A DNA stretch of 64,000 nt from the NCBI GenBank assembly GCA_965279135.1, contig OZ257133.1:2976001-3040000 (forward strand), in the 5' to 3' direction. Source of the stretch: Croceimicrobium sp965279135. GTDB taxonomy: Bacteria > Bacteroidota > Bacteroidia > Flavobacteriales > Schleiferiaceae. The notes under the pieces are model-generated. The model was not told the DNA's origin, ran no database searches, and saw nothing but the letters and a program-made list of their open reading frames with translations. Shown piece after piece: positions 11,701 through 18,381 of the stretch. Within the stretch, counting starts at the first letter, position 1; every line of letters begins with the position of its first letter. Position numbers and translations under genes: made by a program.

Positions 11701-14700
11701 CTACATTAGCCCAGTCATCAGCGCTGCCCGTTTGTAAATCTCCAATCCAGGTAAACTCGTTGGTAAATGGTCCGGTTGGAGATGTACCTACTCCCACATT
11801 CAAGGTGCCCATTGATGAGCCGTAAGCATGCATGTAGAAGGAGAGTTCCGCAGAATTAATAGCTCCGCTCAAATCAATGGCCGGTGATACAATACTTCCA
11901 GTGTTATTGGAGGTATTGGAAGCTTCATAATTCATAAAGTTTCCTCCACCAAAGCCAGAGCTAGGCCCGGTGTTCGGTGAGCCTGAACCATCGGGAATTT
12001 CCCAGCTACCATTTCCGGAATTAATGTCTCCGGTCCAACCGGCTGAGTTATCTTCAAAATCTTCACTGAAAATAACACTCACAAATCCGGTGGCGCAAAC
12101 CACACCTTGAGCTGTATCCGGAAGGGTCGTGAAATCTACCGGGCCAATCCAGGCGCTGTTGCCATCAGTTCCGCCACAAGCCGATCTTACATATACATCA
12201 TAAGCCGTGGCGCCGGTTAAGCCAGTAATGGTATAAGGCTTAGTAATTCCAGATACCGTTGGGGTTCCGGTAGGAGTAAATCCTTGAGTGCCATACTCTA
12301 AATCCCATAGTGTGGCCGTTCCGTTCTCAGTCCAATCGATATCAGCGCCATCATAAGTGGCATTTGAAGCACTTAGACCACTTGGATCCGGGCAATTCGG
12401 GGTAAGTCGAATTACTACATCATCGAAGGTAATTCCATCCGATCCGGTAGGGAAGTTATCCTCTTGCCCAAAGCGAATCTGGAAGGTACTGGATACGGTT
12501 TGAGATGCGGCACCTAATAGTGCATCAATATCTAATGGACCCACTGATTGAGCGGTTGTAAAGCTTTGCGGCATTAAATAATAGATCGGAATCCATGGGT
12601 CGCTGCTTGAACCGCGAATCATAATACTGTCTCCATTATTATTCTCATCACCATGGTCAACATAGTTGAACAAGAATTCAAGATCGGTATTAGCGGTATA
12701 GTTGCTAAGATTTAAGGTTAGGATTGCTTGATTGCGCGTATTGCTGCCATTTGGAGTTCTATCCATGGTTAAGCCTCCGGATCCATTAACTGATCCAAAA
12801 GCATTGGTACCCCAACGAACGCGGCCTGTGGCTTGATCGTCTGTAACAAAATTCCAATTAGCCGTGGTATTACAGGAAATAATTCCATCACCAATTAAGG
12901 TACCATTGATGGCCTCAAAATCCTGAATATAAGGCATGGTTAAAGCATTGGGTATTGCGCAATTAGTAGCAAAGCTCACCGGCCCCACCCAAGTACTGGT
13001 GTCTCCAGGAGCACAGATTGCTCTAACATAGGCGTCATAGCTTGTCCCCGCAGCAATACCGCTCAGAACGTATGGATTGGTTCCCACTACTACTTTTGTG
13101 CCTGCACTAGCAGATGTTCCGGTACCTCCGTAAGAAATTTGCCAGGAAGTAGCTGTTCCTGCCTCTACCCAACTTAAAGTAACGTCGGTTGAACCAACAT
13201 TGCTAGCGGCTAAAGTATTTGGCTCTATACAACTAGGAATATCCTCATAGCTGAAATCATCCAGGTGGATATAGTCGAATGTGGTGTTCATACCATGTGC
13301 AAAAGCGATATACTTATCGCTACCTGCGTAGGTCGCAAAACTTACGGTGAATTCCTCCCAGGTATCGTCATCCATTTCTGCCTCGGTAATCGTATCGAAA
13401 GGACTAAACGTTGCCACATTAGTGGGGTCGGTCATAGTTCCAACGATCATATCCGAGGTATTGGAATAGTCGTACAAGAAGAACTTAATCCGCTTGGTAT
13501 TATCAAAATCTGAGAACATAGGACTCACCAAAATCTGCTGAGTAGGATTGTTTCCAGATCCATTATAAAATTCAACCGAGTTAGGAGCTGAATTTGCGGT
13601 TGTGCCAATAGGAGTAGCATCTGTCTGAAGCCTTCCTGAAGTGGCGGTATTGATCACCGTCCAACAGGCATTTACCGCCGGAGCAGTTTCACCATCAAAG
13701 TTTTGAGTGTATGGGGCAGTGAAAGGATTACAAAGGGTACGGAAAGTGAAGGGTCCGGCCCATGATGAACTATCACCTACTCCACAGAATGCGCGAACAT
13801 AATAATCGTACTCGGTATCATCGGTGAGACCAGAAAGATTGTAAGGATTGGTTCCTGCTACAACCACGGTTCCTGCGCCCTGGCTAAATCCAGTAGCTCC
13901 GTATTCAATAATCCAGGTAGTGGCCGTGCCATTTTCTGTCCAGCCCAAGTCTGCCGCCGTGGTAGTGATATTAGAAGCAGTAAGTGCACTTGGCGCTAAA
14001 CAACTTGGTGCCTCAATGATGCTTACATCATCAATTGCCATATCACCATAAAAATCTGAACTTGAACCACCAGACTCTGCTCTAAAACGAATTCGAGCAA
14101 GGTTGGCACCATAAGTATGTGAGCTAATATCGTAGCCGAAGGATTCCCAGCCAGAAGTACCCTGCTGTACGGTAGCCACAGAATTCCAGGTTGTGCCGTC
14201 ATAAGCCTCAATGTGCAGAATATTCAAAGGAGAATAACCTGTACCACACATCCAGAAATAGAACTCAAGATATGGCGTGGTTAAAGAAGAAACGTCCACA
14301 TCATTTAGCTCCATTATTACTCCTACATCAGTTGAAGAGAAGTCCATTGCTGCATAGCTTCCACCGTTTCCGGTACGATCACTAGGAGTTGAGCTACAGC
14401 CCTGAGTATTCCACGAAAAGCCGGGTCCAGTAAAAGTCCAGGGACCGCCCGTGGTAGCTGATATGCTCCAGCAGGCTGGAAGGCTAGTTGCATCGAAAGA
14501 CTCGGTGTATGGGGCACTAAATGCCACACATGGGGTGGTGAATGTAAATGGGCCTGCCCAGGTGCTTGTTCCACTTCCACCGCAGTCAGCGCGCACGTAA
14601 AAATCATAAGAAGTATTTGCAGTAAGACCGGTTACATTGTGTGGATTACTCACGCCCGTTACCGTAGTGCCTGCACCCTGGGTAAATCCATTGGCACCAT

Positions 14701-17206
14701 ATTCTACATCCCAAAGGGTTTCACTTCCACCTGGTGTCCAACCTAAATCAACAGAGGTTGCCATTAGATTGCTGGTTCCCAGGCTTGTTGGAGGCAAGCA
14801 ACTTGGTGTTTCTTCGATGGTTACATCATCAAGGGAGGGATCGCTGTAAAATCCAGTCGGATCCTCAATGGCACTAAAGCGGATTTGAGTGTTTGCAGAT
14901 TTATAGGTGGTGAGGTCTAATGTATATTCTGTCCAGGTATTGACATTGGTTGTCACACTGAGTACAGCATTATTCCAGGTACTTCCATCATATACATCAA
15001 CATTTAATTGAGAGGTCCCACCGGAAGTGCTAGTCCTGCGGTTCTGATACCAGAAAACCAAACGCGGAGTAGTTAAACCCGTAATATCAAAAGGCACCGA
15101 AATAAGGTTCGCCGGATTGGCATTGTGCGGTGAGGAATCATCAATCCTTGCAAAGTTTCCACCGCCAGTGTGATCGCTAGCCGCACCGTAGGTCATACCG
15201 CTCGATCCAAAAGTCCAATCCTCCCCATTGGCAGGATCTTGAGACCAACAGGTAGGTGTGCTGGCCGCAGCGTCAAAGTTTTCGGTATGCGGGAAAGTAG
15301 TAATCGAAGCACAAGGAGTACTGAAGGTATATGGTCCTGCATATGAGCTAGTGCTAGTACCGCAATCCGCTCTTACATAAAAATCATAAGTAGAATTTGG
15401 ACTTAATCCGCTTATGCTATGGGGATTGGTAGTAGTGCCGGTAACCATTGTTCCGGTTCCCTGGGTAAACCCTGTCGCCCCATATTCAATGTCGTAAAGG
15501 TTTGTAGCGGGGCTATTTGCATCCGTCCAACTTAGAGAAGCGGAGGTAGAGGTAAGACTACCTGCAGATAATGCAGTTGGCGCCAGGCATGAAGGTGTTT
15601 CTTCTATGGTTACATCATCCACGGTAACTCCTCGCCCATAGCCGGAAGTAGCATCAAAAGCAATATAGTAATCTGCGCTAGCGGAAGGAAGAGTGATGAT
15701 TTCCTGGGTCCAACTTGTTACCTCTGCGGTATAAGTAGCTAGCAATGTCCAGGTTCCTCCTTGGCTGGTTTTATAGTATACTCTTAATTCATCCTGATCA
15801 CCGGACCAGGATACCTGGGTATAACTAAACTTTAATCTCGGAGCAGTAAGTGAAGTGAAATCCATTGGTGGACTCACCAATCGAGTCTGATTCGCAGAAT
15901 AATTCCCCGAATAGAATCTTGCGAGATAACTTCCTCCTAAAGCCGTAACGGTGGCATTTTGATTTGCCCCGGTGAAAGTCCAGTTAACAGATGCTGAAAC
16001 ATATTCCTGAGTCCAACAAGAAGGAATCGCCCCTCCATTCTCAAAATCTTCAGTAAAAGGATAAGTGGTGTTTGCGACGCATGGGGTGCTAAAATTAAAC
16101 GGACCGGCCCAAGGACTCGTTCCATTAGCACCACAATCGGCCCTTACATAATAATCATAACTAGTATTGGAACTAAGGCCCATCAAAGAATGGGGGTTTG
16201 TTGTGGTTCCGGTAACCATTGTACCTGCTCCCTGAGTGAATCCGGCTGTACCGTATTCCACATCCCACATCGTTTCGGAGCCGCCTGCGGTCCAACTTAA
16301 GTCTACTGAACTGGATGTTAAATTGGCGATACCCAAACTTGTGGGGGTTTGACAGGTAAGCGCGGTGGTGAAATTCACTGGTCCGACCGTATCACTATTC
16401 GTCCCTCCACAGTTGGAAAATAAATACGCATCATAAGCAGTACCGGCAGAAAGCCCACTTAGGGTAGCGCTTGCAGATCCGGCACTTTGAGATGTTCCTG
16501 CTGTTTTCGGATCGAATCCAGCCGCACCATAAATAAGGGTATAACCAGAACTTGCTGTGCTTACACCGCTCCATCCAAGATCAACTGAAAATGGTTGAAT
16601 ATTACTGCTCACAAAACAAATAGGAACTTGGCAAGCCGTTGGGCTTCCTGCATCAACGAGATTGATATCGTCAATAGCAACATCATTTTGATAAGCGATG
16701 TTTGAGCCGACTGTGAAATGAAAACGCAATTTAACGGTCCCTAAGCCGTATCCGTCTAAGGGTATAGTTTCATTATCGTGCCAGGTGTTCCCTTGATCAC
16801 CAGTTTTAGTCCAGAGATTACACCAATTTGTTCCACCATCATCTGAAAGATCCACTTTAAGTGTTCCGCCAGTTGCGGCACCATTAAAGTACATGTGATA
16901 GTCGAAACTAAAAGAAGGGTTTGTTAATCCGCTGAGGTTAAAATCCTCTTCCAAAATGGCTACATCACCATTGGTCACTGGTGTTGAAGTCTCGCAATAG
17001 ACGTATTGGGAGCCTTCGTTAGCGGATGAGGGCCCAGTGCTTCCAGAGGTAGTGCCACCGGAGCGACGGGTCCAATTAAAGTCATCAGTTGCAGACTGCG
17101 TCCAGGTAATCGAAGTCTCCCATCCTTCAGCGTATGGATAGGATGTGACTTGCCCGATAAGAGCCCACGAAAAGAACGTCAGAAAAAGTAGTAATGCCTT
17201 TCTCAT
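2750..17206 (-). CDS. Giant T9SS-secreted adhesin-like protein (MAM/Fn3, SprB, tandem repeats, HYR)
   Basis: About 4,818 residues. I chose the ATG at 17206 because it gives a signal peptide at once (MRKALLLFLTFFSWALIGQ); a longer frame to 17251 would put 15 unlikely residues before it. Domain order: nine MAM-like beta-sandwich modules alternating with nine fibronectin type III domains, where pairs such as the SVDLSW strand and the YYVRADCG strand recur (to about residue 2400); two SprB-like repeats with GLGTGTYTVTVTD (about 2420-2577); 21 tandem units of about 80 residues (2578-4258); four HYR domains (about 4259-4585); an Ig/PKD-like region; and a type A T9SS sorting domain from VYPNPNSGKFNIELN to the C-terminal VRKMLMK. 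It should be exported by the T9SS and held at the surface, acting in adhesion or gliding by analogy with SprB. No enzymatic motif was seen. OmpA follows 9 bp downstream and a LytTR regulator lies upstream on the same strand. Confidence 0.9.
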   Translation of the reverse strand: MRKALLLFLTFFSWALIGQVTSYPYAEGWETSITWTQSATDDFNWTRRSGGTTSGSTGPSSANEGSQYVYCETSTPVTNGDVAILEEDFNLSGLTNPSFSFDYHMYFNGAATGGTLKVDLSDDGGTNWCNLWTKTGDQGNTWHDNETIPLDGYGLGTVKLRFHFTVGSNIAYQNDVAIDDINLVDAGSPTACQVPICFVSSNIQPFSVDLGWSGVSTASSGYTLIYGAAGFDPKTAGTSQSAGSASATLSGLSAGTAYDAYLFSNCGGTNSDTVGPVNFTTALTCQTPTSLGIANLTSSSVDLSWTAGGSETMWDVEYGTAGFTQGAGTMVTGTTTNPHSLMGLSSNTSYDYYVRADCGANGTSPWAGPFNFSTPCVANTTYPFTEDFENGGAIPSCWTQEYVSASVNWTFTGANQNATVTALGGSYLARFYSGNYSANQTRLVSPPMDFTSLTAPRLKFSYTQVSWSGDQDELRVYYKTSQGGTWTLLATYTAEVTSWTQEIITLPSASADYYIAFDATSGYGRGVTVDDVTIEETPSCLAPTALSAGSLTSTSASLSWTDANSPATNLYDIEYGATGFTQGTGTMVTGTTTNPHSISGLSPNSTYDFYVRADCGTSTSSYAGPYTFSTPCASITTFPHTENFDAAASTPTCWSQDPANGEDWTFGSSGMTYGAASDHTGGGNFARIDDSSPHNANPANLISVPFDITGLTTPRLVFWYQNRRTSTSGGTSQLNVDVYDGSTWNNAVLSVTTNVNTWTEYTLDLTTYKSANTQIRFSAIEDPTGFYSDPSLDDVTIEETPSCLPPTSLGTSNLMATSVDLGWTPGGSETLWDVEYGANGFTQGAGTTVTGVSNPHNVTGLTANTSYDFYVRADCGGSGTSTWAGPFTFTTPCVAFSAPYTESFDATSLPACWSISATTGGPWTFTGPGFSWNTQGCSSTPSDRTGNGGSYAAMDFSSTDVGVIMELNDVDVSSLTTPYLEFYFWMCGTGYSPLNILHIEAYDGTTWNSVATVQQGTSGWESFGYDISSHTYGANLARIRFRAESGGSSSDFYGDMAIDDVSIIEAPSCLAPSALTASNITTTAADLGWTENGTATTWIIEYGATGFSQGAGTVVVAGTNPYNLSGLTDDTEYDYYVRAFCGVGDSSSWAGPFTFRTLCNPFTAPYTQNFDGETAPAVNACWTVINTATSGRLQTDATPIGTTANSAPNSVEFYNGSGNNPTQQILVSPMFSDFDNTKRIKFFLYDYSNTSDMIVGTMTDPTNVATFSPFDTITEAEMDDDTWEEFTVSFATYAGSDKYIAFAHGMNTTFDYIHLDDFSYEDIPSCIEPNTLAASNVGSTDVTLSWVEAGTATSWQISYGGTGTSASAGTKVVVGTNPYVLSGIAAGTSYDAYVRAICAPGDTSTWVGPVSFATNCAIPNALTMPYIQDFEAINGTLIGDGIISCNTTANWNFVTDDQATGRVRWGTNAFGSVNGSGGLTMDRTPNGSNTRNQAILTLNLSNYTANTDLEFLFNYVDHGDENNNGDSIMIRGSSSDPWIPIYYLMPQSFTTAQSVGPLDIDALLGAASQTVSSTFQIRFGQEDNFPTGSDGITFDDVVIRLTPNCPDPSGLSASNATYDGADIDWTENGTATLWDLEYGTQGFTPTGTPTVSGITKPYTITGLTGATAYDVYVRSACGGTDGNSAWIGPVDFTTLPDTAQGVVCATGFVSVIFSEDFEDNSAGWTGDINSGNGSWEIPDGSGSPNTGPSSGFGGGNFMNYEASNTSNNTGSIVSPAIDLSGAINSAELSFYMHAYGSSMGTLNVGVGTSPTGPFTNEFTWIGDLQTGSADDWANVGVDLTGYLGSVIYIQFTQYDTVGSFMGDMSIDELTVTSCVSCPSPSNFSTSSLTNTSVDLSWTENGTATTWVLEYGTKGFATGSGTDLVITTNPYTLSGLTPDTEYDIYIRAFCAVGDTSTYVGPASIRTRCNAFTAPYTQNFDAETSPEINSCWSTYLVGSGTGTSGPVARTVTFSGPLSSPNHLELDNNSNISNDTVAVITPQFSDLTAGDKWIKLSVKAVSTFDLANLWVGTMTDPDAGTPGITIIDTIELNGNTTYTEYTIQITAANGYNGTDQYIVLVHDNSDGFSEIYIDDFLYETIPTCWQPTNLSVTNITSNGAILDWTENSPVPATSWQISAGDPGFTVGTAFDTIVNSKPVDLSGRLSSNDAIDWYVRSICSPGDTSVWSLVSSFSTLCDPPMAVTLPYFEDFENVQDTTLQGNGNLNCGPNAVWTYETSGATNGRIRFGNDALTTNGGTGAILFDNPNGDASNFAILTLDMTNYTAATDIIMSMDLDESGDENDADDKIWIRGSNTDAWIQVYDWQLVHNSWSSTPFIDIDSELSSNGQSFSSTFQVRIGQNDDFPYSSDGLAVDNFFIGQTLSSNAFVSSTFNGQDVSCNGATDGEIVAQGVNGLSPYSFAWDANAGSSGNDTVTGLGAGQYVVTITDALGQTINDTVNVSEPTIVVAAIVNDLNATCAAAMDGQLTASGSGGTPPYSYMWNTGATTPTITGLGTGTYTVTVTDANGCIDTEQETIIVVDTIAPNAISQNLTVYLNASGTVSITAADVDNGSSDACGIASLAINNSLFGCADEGTNSVTLTVTDVNGNQSTSTATITVVDTVSPTAVCQNITAYLDGTGQVSITDSDVDGGSSDNCSISSLSIDQSSFTCADLGTNTVTLTVTDQTGNQSTCTAVVTVEDTVSPTASCQNLTVYLDASGNASITTGDVDNGSSDNCSVASLGLDKSSFTCADEGANTVTLTVTDQSGNSSTCVATITVLDTVSPTAVSQNITVYLDGAGSATITGADVDNGSSDNCSVASLSVSPNSFSCSDEGSNTVTLTVTDQAGNNSTATATVTVLDTTAPTAVCQNLTIYLDGAGKATITANDVDNGSLDNCTVANIDIDKATFTCADEGANTVTLTVTDQAGNQSTCTSTITVVDTISPTAVCQNLSIYLDASGNASITTGDVDNGSSDNCSIASLALDKSNFTCSDLGANTVTLTVTDQAGNSSTCTASITVLDTVSPIAVTQDLTIYLDGNGQASITANDADNGSSDNCSIVSSTVSQTSYGCSDLGPNTIGFTITDQSGNQTNTTFVVTVVDTISPTISTKSHTAYLDASGNVTIDVIDVSSGTSNACSIDTVFLDKYDFDCSNVGANTVTVTAQATGGSASNSATATVTVVDTISPVVNTQSLIMYLDANGQTSINTSMVNSGSTDACGIASYSLDITNFDCSNLGNNTVVLTVTDVNGNSASNTAVIEVRDTITPVSNSRDLTVYLDGSGSVTVAPSSVDNGSSDNCGFTLSLSKSVYDCGDEGLNQEYLIVTDADGNQDSTDFLITVLDTISPTVITRNITVQLGATGAASISPNQLDSASSDNCSNQLFYTATKTSFNCNDLGTNSVTLTATDVHGNSTSRTATVTVEDNIAPMVQTQPVILSLDATGNASLTPAMVNNGSSDNCGIDSLWISQESFDCSHLGSNSVTLFARDASGNINSSAVIVTVQDLINPVAMGNNITVYLDANGTASISANDVEAGSTDNCGLSGSSIDISSFNCSNVGANTVSLTVTDASGNSHSTNVTVTVMDTVSPTASAKNATVSLDASGNASITSSDINDGSSDACGVASLSVSPSSFDCTNLGSNTVTLTVTDNNGNSSTTTATVTVQDNRAPTAVAQNTTIYLDASGNATLSTTDVDNGSSDNCAISTYSLNKASYSCSDLGNNTVVLTVTDASGNSANSAATVTVLDTISPNVSTQNITVYLDASGNASISSGMVDNGSSDNCSIGGLSLSTSSFTCSDVGMNTITLTATDGSSNSSSATAVVTVMDTISPTVLTQNITVMLDASGNGSISTSDIDNGSSDACGIASLGLSQTSFTCADLGSNTVSLTATDNNGNSASGTATVTVVDNIAPSASAQNIMIYLDANGGATITSTDVDNGSSDNCSVASLGLSQSVFGCSDLGINTVTLTVTDGSGNSSSTTAIVTVVDTVSPVMATQNINAYLDANGVVAISSGAINNGSTDNCGISTYSLSKTNFTCGDVGPNTVILTATDGSGNSSSSSATVTVIDTVSPNAVAQNIVVSLDATGSASIVASNIATGSSDACGIASMSVSPSTFACADLGANTVTLTVTDVNGNSSTATSTVTVQDNIAPTVVTQSHTVYLDASGSATISTTDIDNGSTDNCTVSTLSLNITSFDCSNVGQNLVTLTVTDNSGNSANGGAIVTVVDTISPTVSNTPANITAYSTAGSCGNTVSWPTITGNDNCSVSSTASSVSSGSFFNTGVTTVNLTVTDPSGNTGTSSFTVTVLDTIAPVFTSGVSGINITPNAGSCDAVVTWNNPTATDNCSGVSYTSSHSSGGTFPLGTTTVTVTATDAAGNNRTVSFDITVTDVVAPTISNVPSNITVGNDAGSCDAVVTFTLPTVSDNCTGATISGSHSSGATFPLGTTTVTFTATDAAGNTSTASFDITVEDQEAPVFTTVPPSDTVGQCGQIYTFATPSGTDNCTGLLLVRQTAGLPSGSVFPPGATTNTFEISDPAGNVSTTSFTIVVVPQGQPQLPSLIEACVNDPAVNITLGQNIVWSGNGVVNNGTTFDPAAAGTGRHLLTYVFTDSMSCSVSGSITITVLPKPVTPVITKVGSTTLQTGVYNSYQWYRDGVIIAGANAQNYTYTVSGNYQVEVSNTVGCFSYSAGFVVGTSGGGIGLADLDLRQVEVYPNPNSGKFNIELNVEGIEQLDISLFSLDGRKVYEQTTQTDHSGKVQVDVGHLPTANYFLYIRTADQVAVRKMLMK
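4433..9475 (-). repeat. 21 tandem ~240-bp coding repeats in the giant adhesin gene
   Basis: The segment encodes 21 head-to-tail units of 79-81 residues. Each starts near T(I/V)SPTA, carries a YLDASG turn, a DVDNGSSDNC loop (unit residues about 27-36), a second Cys near unit residue 50, an NTVTLTVTD strand and ends TVTVxD. Units 1-12 span 6593-9475 (2,883 bp) and units 13-21 span 4433-6592, exactly 2,160 bp or nine times 240. Units 2, 3, 5 and 6 have two further cysteines, in CQN near residue 8 and STC near residue 72. Units 12, 15, 18 and 21 begin N(I/R)AP instead of T(I/V)SP, and units 14, 17 and 20 have DACG in place of DNC, which shows a period of three units. Confidence 0.93.
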
Positions 17207-17385
17207 GTTTTGTTTGGTTGGTTGATAAACAGTGAAAAAGCAAATCAGCAATACAGGTTGGTTTTATTCAACCTATATCAAGGAACCCCAGTTAAAACGT
17301 AACGAGGTTTCGGGGGATAGAATAGAAGTAAAGTGACGGGAATAGCGTAGCCGTTCCTCATAGGAAGTTTTGTTTGGTTGGTTGA
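17207..17385 (-). repeat. Duplicated 19-bp leader sequence upstream of the giant gene
   Basis: The minus-strand sequence TCAACCAACCAAACAAAAC that directly precedes the start codon (17207-17225) occurs again, identical, at 17367-17385, 160 bp further upstream. About 19 bp before each copy are also similar (14 of 19 positions). Downstream of the far copy is a second ATGAG at 17361 that opens a 27-codon frame ending at 17278. The near copy has a hairpin upstream (arms 17255-17260 and 17269-17274). The element may be a translation or regulator site, or the remnant of a local duplication. Confidence 0.7.
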
Positions 17386-17474
17386 AGAAGCGTGAAGATA
17401 GAAAATTATTAACAACGCACAAGCCTGTAAATGAGCGCGCCGCTAAAAACTGTTAAAAAATTGAACGAATTCTT

Positions 17475-18155
17475 CTATTTTTCTGATAGACGATCGATGA
17501 GAATCTTCTTGTTATTACGGCTTACCGGAATCTCCTGGCCCGCCATAAAAACTGTGTTTTCTTCGAGCTTCTCGATCTTTTCTAAATTGATGATATGAGA
17601 TTTATGAACCCTGAGAAATGGTTCAGGAAGTTTGGCAACGAATGCTTTCATTGTGCTGTGAACGATATATCTCTTCTCGTCCGTAACAACTTTAATATAG
17701 TCACCTAAAGCCTCTACATAGAAAATTTCATCCGCCGATAGCTTTACTAAAACACCATCAGACTTAATGAAAATGGAGTTGTCTACATCTGGTTTACGAA
17801 GGTTCTCCTCATAGTATCGCGCTCTTTGTACGGCGGAGGAGAAGCGGTCCATATCAATAGGCTTGGAAATGTAGTCAGTAACGTCGTACTCAAAAGCCTC
17901 AAAGGCATATTGCTTTTTAGAAGTGACCATAATAACCTGTGGTACTTCTTTAAAACTCGCAAGAAATTCAATCCCACTCATTTCCGGCATCTCTACATCG
18001 AGAAAAATGAGATCAACCTCGCGCTTTTGTAATGCGATGCGTGCCTCGATGGCGTTTGGATACATGCCTACTAGCTCAAGGTCACTTACCCTGCCTATAC
18101 AAGACTTAATGGCTTCCCTTTGAACGGGATCGTCATCAACAACTATACATTTCAT
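17475..18155 (-). CDS. LytTR-family response regulator
   Basis: A 226-residue two-domain regulator. The receiver domain (about 1-120) shows the acidic pocket VVDDDP (residues 5-10) and the phosphoacceptor Asp53 in FLDVEMPE, plus the switch sequence MVTSKKQYA. The LytTR DNA-binding domain (about 130-226) contains the family's FLRVHKSHIINLEKI stretch and ends VSRNNKKILIDRL. Such proteins are phosphorylated by a partner sensor kinase and bind short direct repeats upstream of target promoters. The frame extends to a TTG at 18170, but the ATG at 18155 starts exactly at the receiver fold (MKCIVVDDDP), so I use it. No kinase gene is adjacent. It lies upstream of the giant adhesin on the same strand and divergent from the beta-helix gene, so both are candidate targets. 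Confidence 0.92.
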   Translation of the reverse strand: MKCIVVDDDPVQREAIKSCIGRVSDLELVGMYPNAIEARIALQKREVDLIFLDVEMPEMSGIEFLASFKEVPQVIMVTSKKQYAFEAFEYDVTDYISKPIDMDRFSSAVQRARYYEENLRKPDVDNSIFIKSDGVLVKLSADEIFYVEALGDYIKVVTDEKRYIVHSTMKAFVAKLPEPFLRVHKSHIINLEKIEKLEENTVFMAGQEIPVSRNNKKILIDRLSEK

Positions 18156-18322
18156 GAGGGGACGAATCAATTCTAAACAAAAATGGGTTGAAATATTTTA
18201 GAATGCAAGACCTTATCTATTTTAGCCTGGTTCTAAGGTGATTTGTTCCCCTTCTCTTTTGAAACTAAGCACTTAAGACTCACTTTTACTGTTAATCGAC
18301 AGAATTTGCGCTTCGTCTAAAA

Positions 18323-18357
18323 TTTGCTTCTACCCCATATAAGGCCCCCTATGTTTG
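18323..18357 (+). promoter_or_regulatory. Candidate promoter of the beta-helix protein gene
   Basis: TATGTTTG at 18350-18357 matches the Bacteroidota -7 consensus TAnnTTTG exactly, 24 nt before the ATG at 18382. A TTTG at 18323-18326 could be the -33 box, although the 23-nt spacer is slightly long. The 5' alternative start codon TTG at 18355 falls inside the -7 box, which supports the ATG. Confidence 0.45.
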
Positions 18358-18381
18358 CTCTGTAATCTAAAAGTTACAGTT

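Noticed and set aside
3822..14849. Many open frames on the + strand of the giant gene (for example 4083-4511, 6138-6554)
   Set aside because: They are antisense shadows of the repeat coding sequence: Val/Thr/Leu-rich, repeated at each unit, and without signal, domain or ribosome site.
17278..17361. 27-codon frame upstream of the giant gene as a real gene
   Set aside because: Too short to support alone, no signal peptide or known motif; kept only as part of the duplicated-leader observation.
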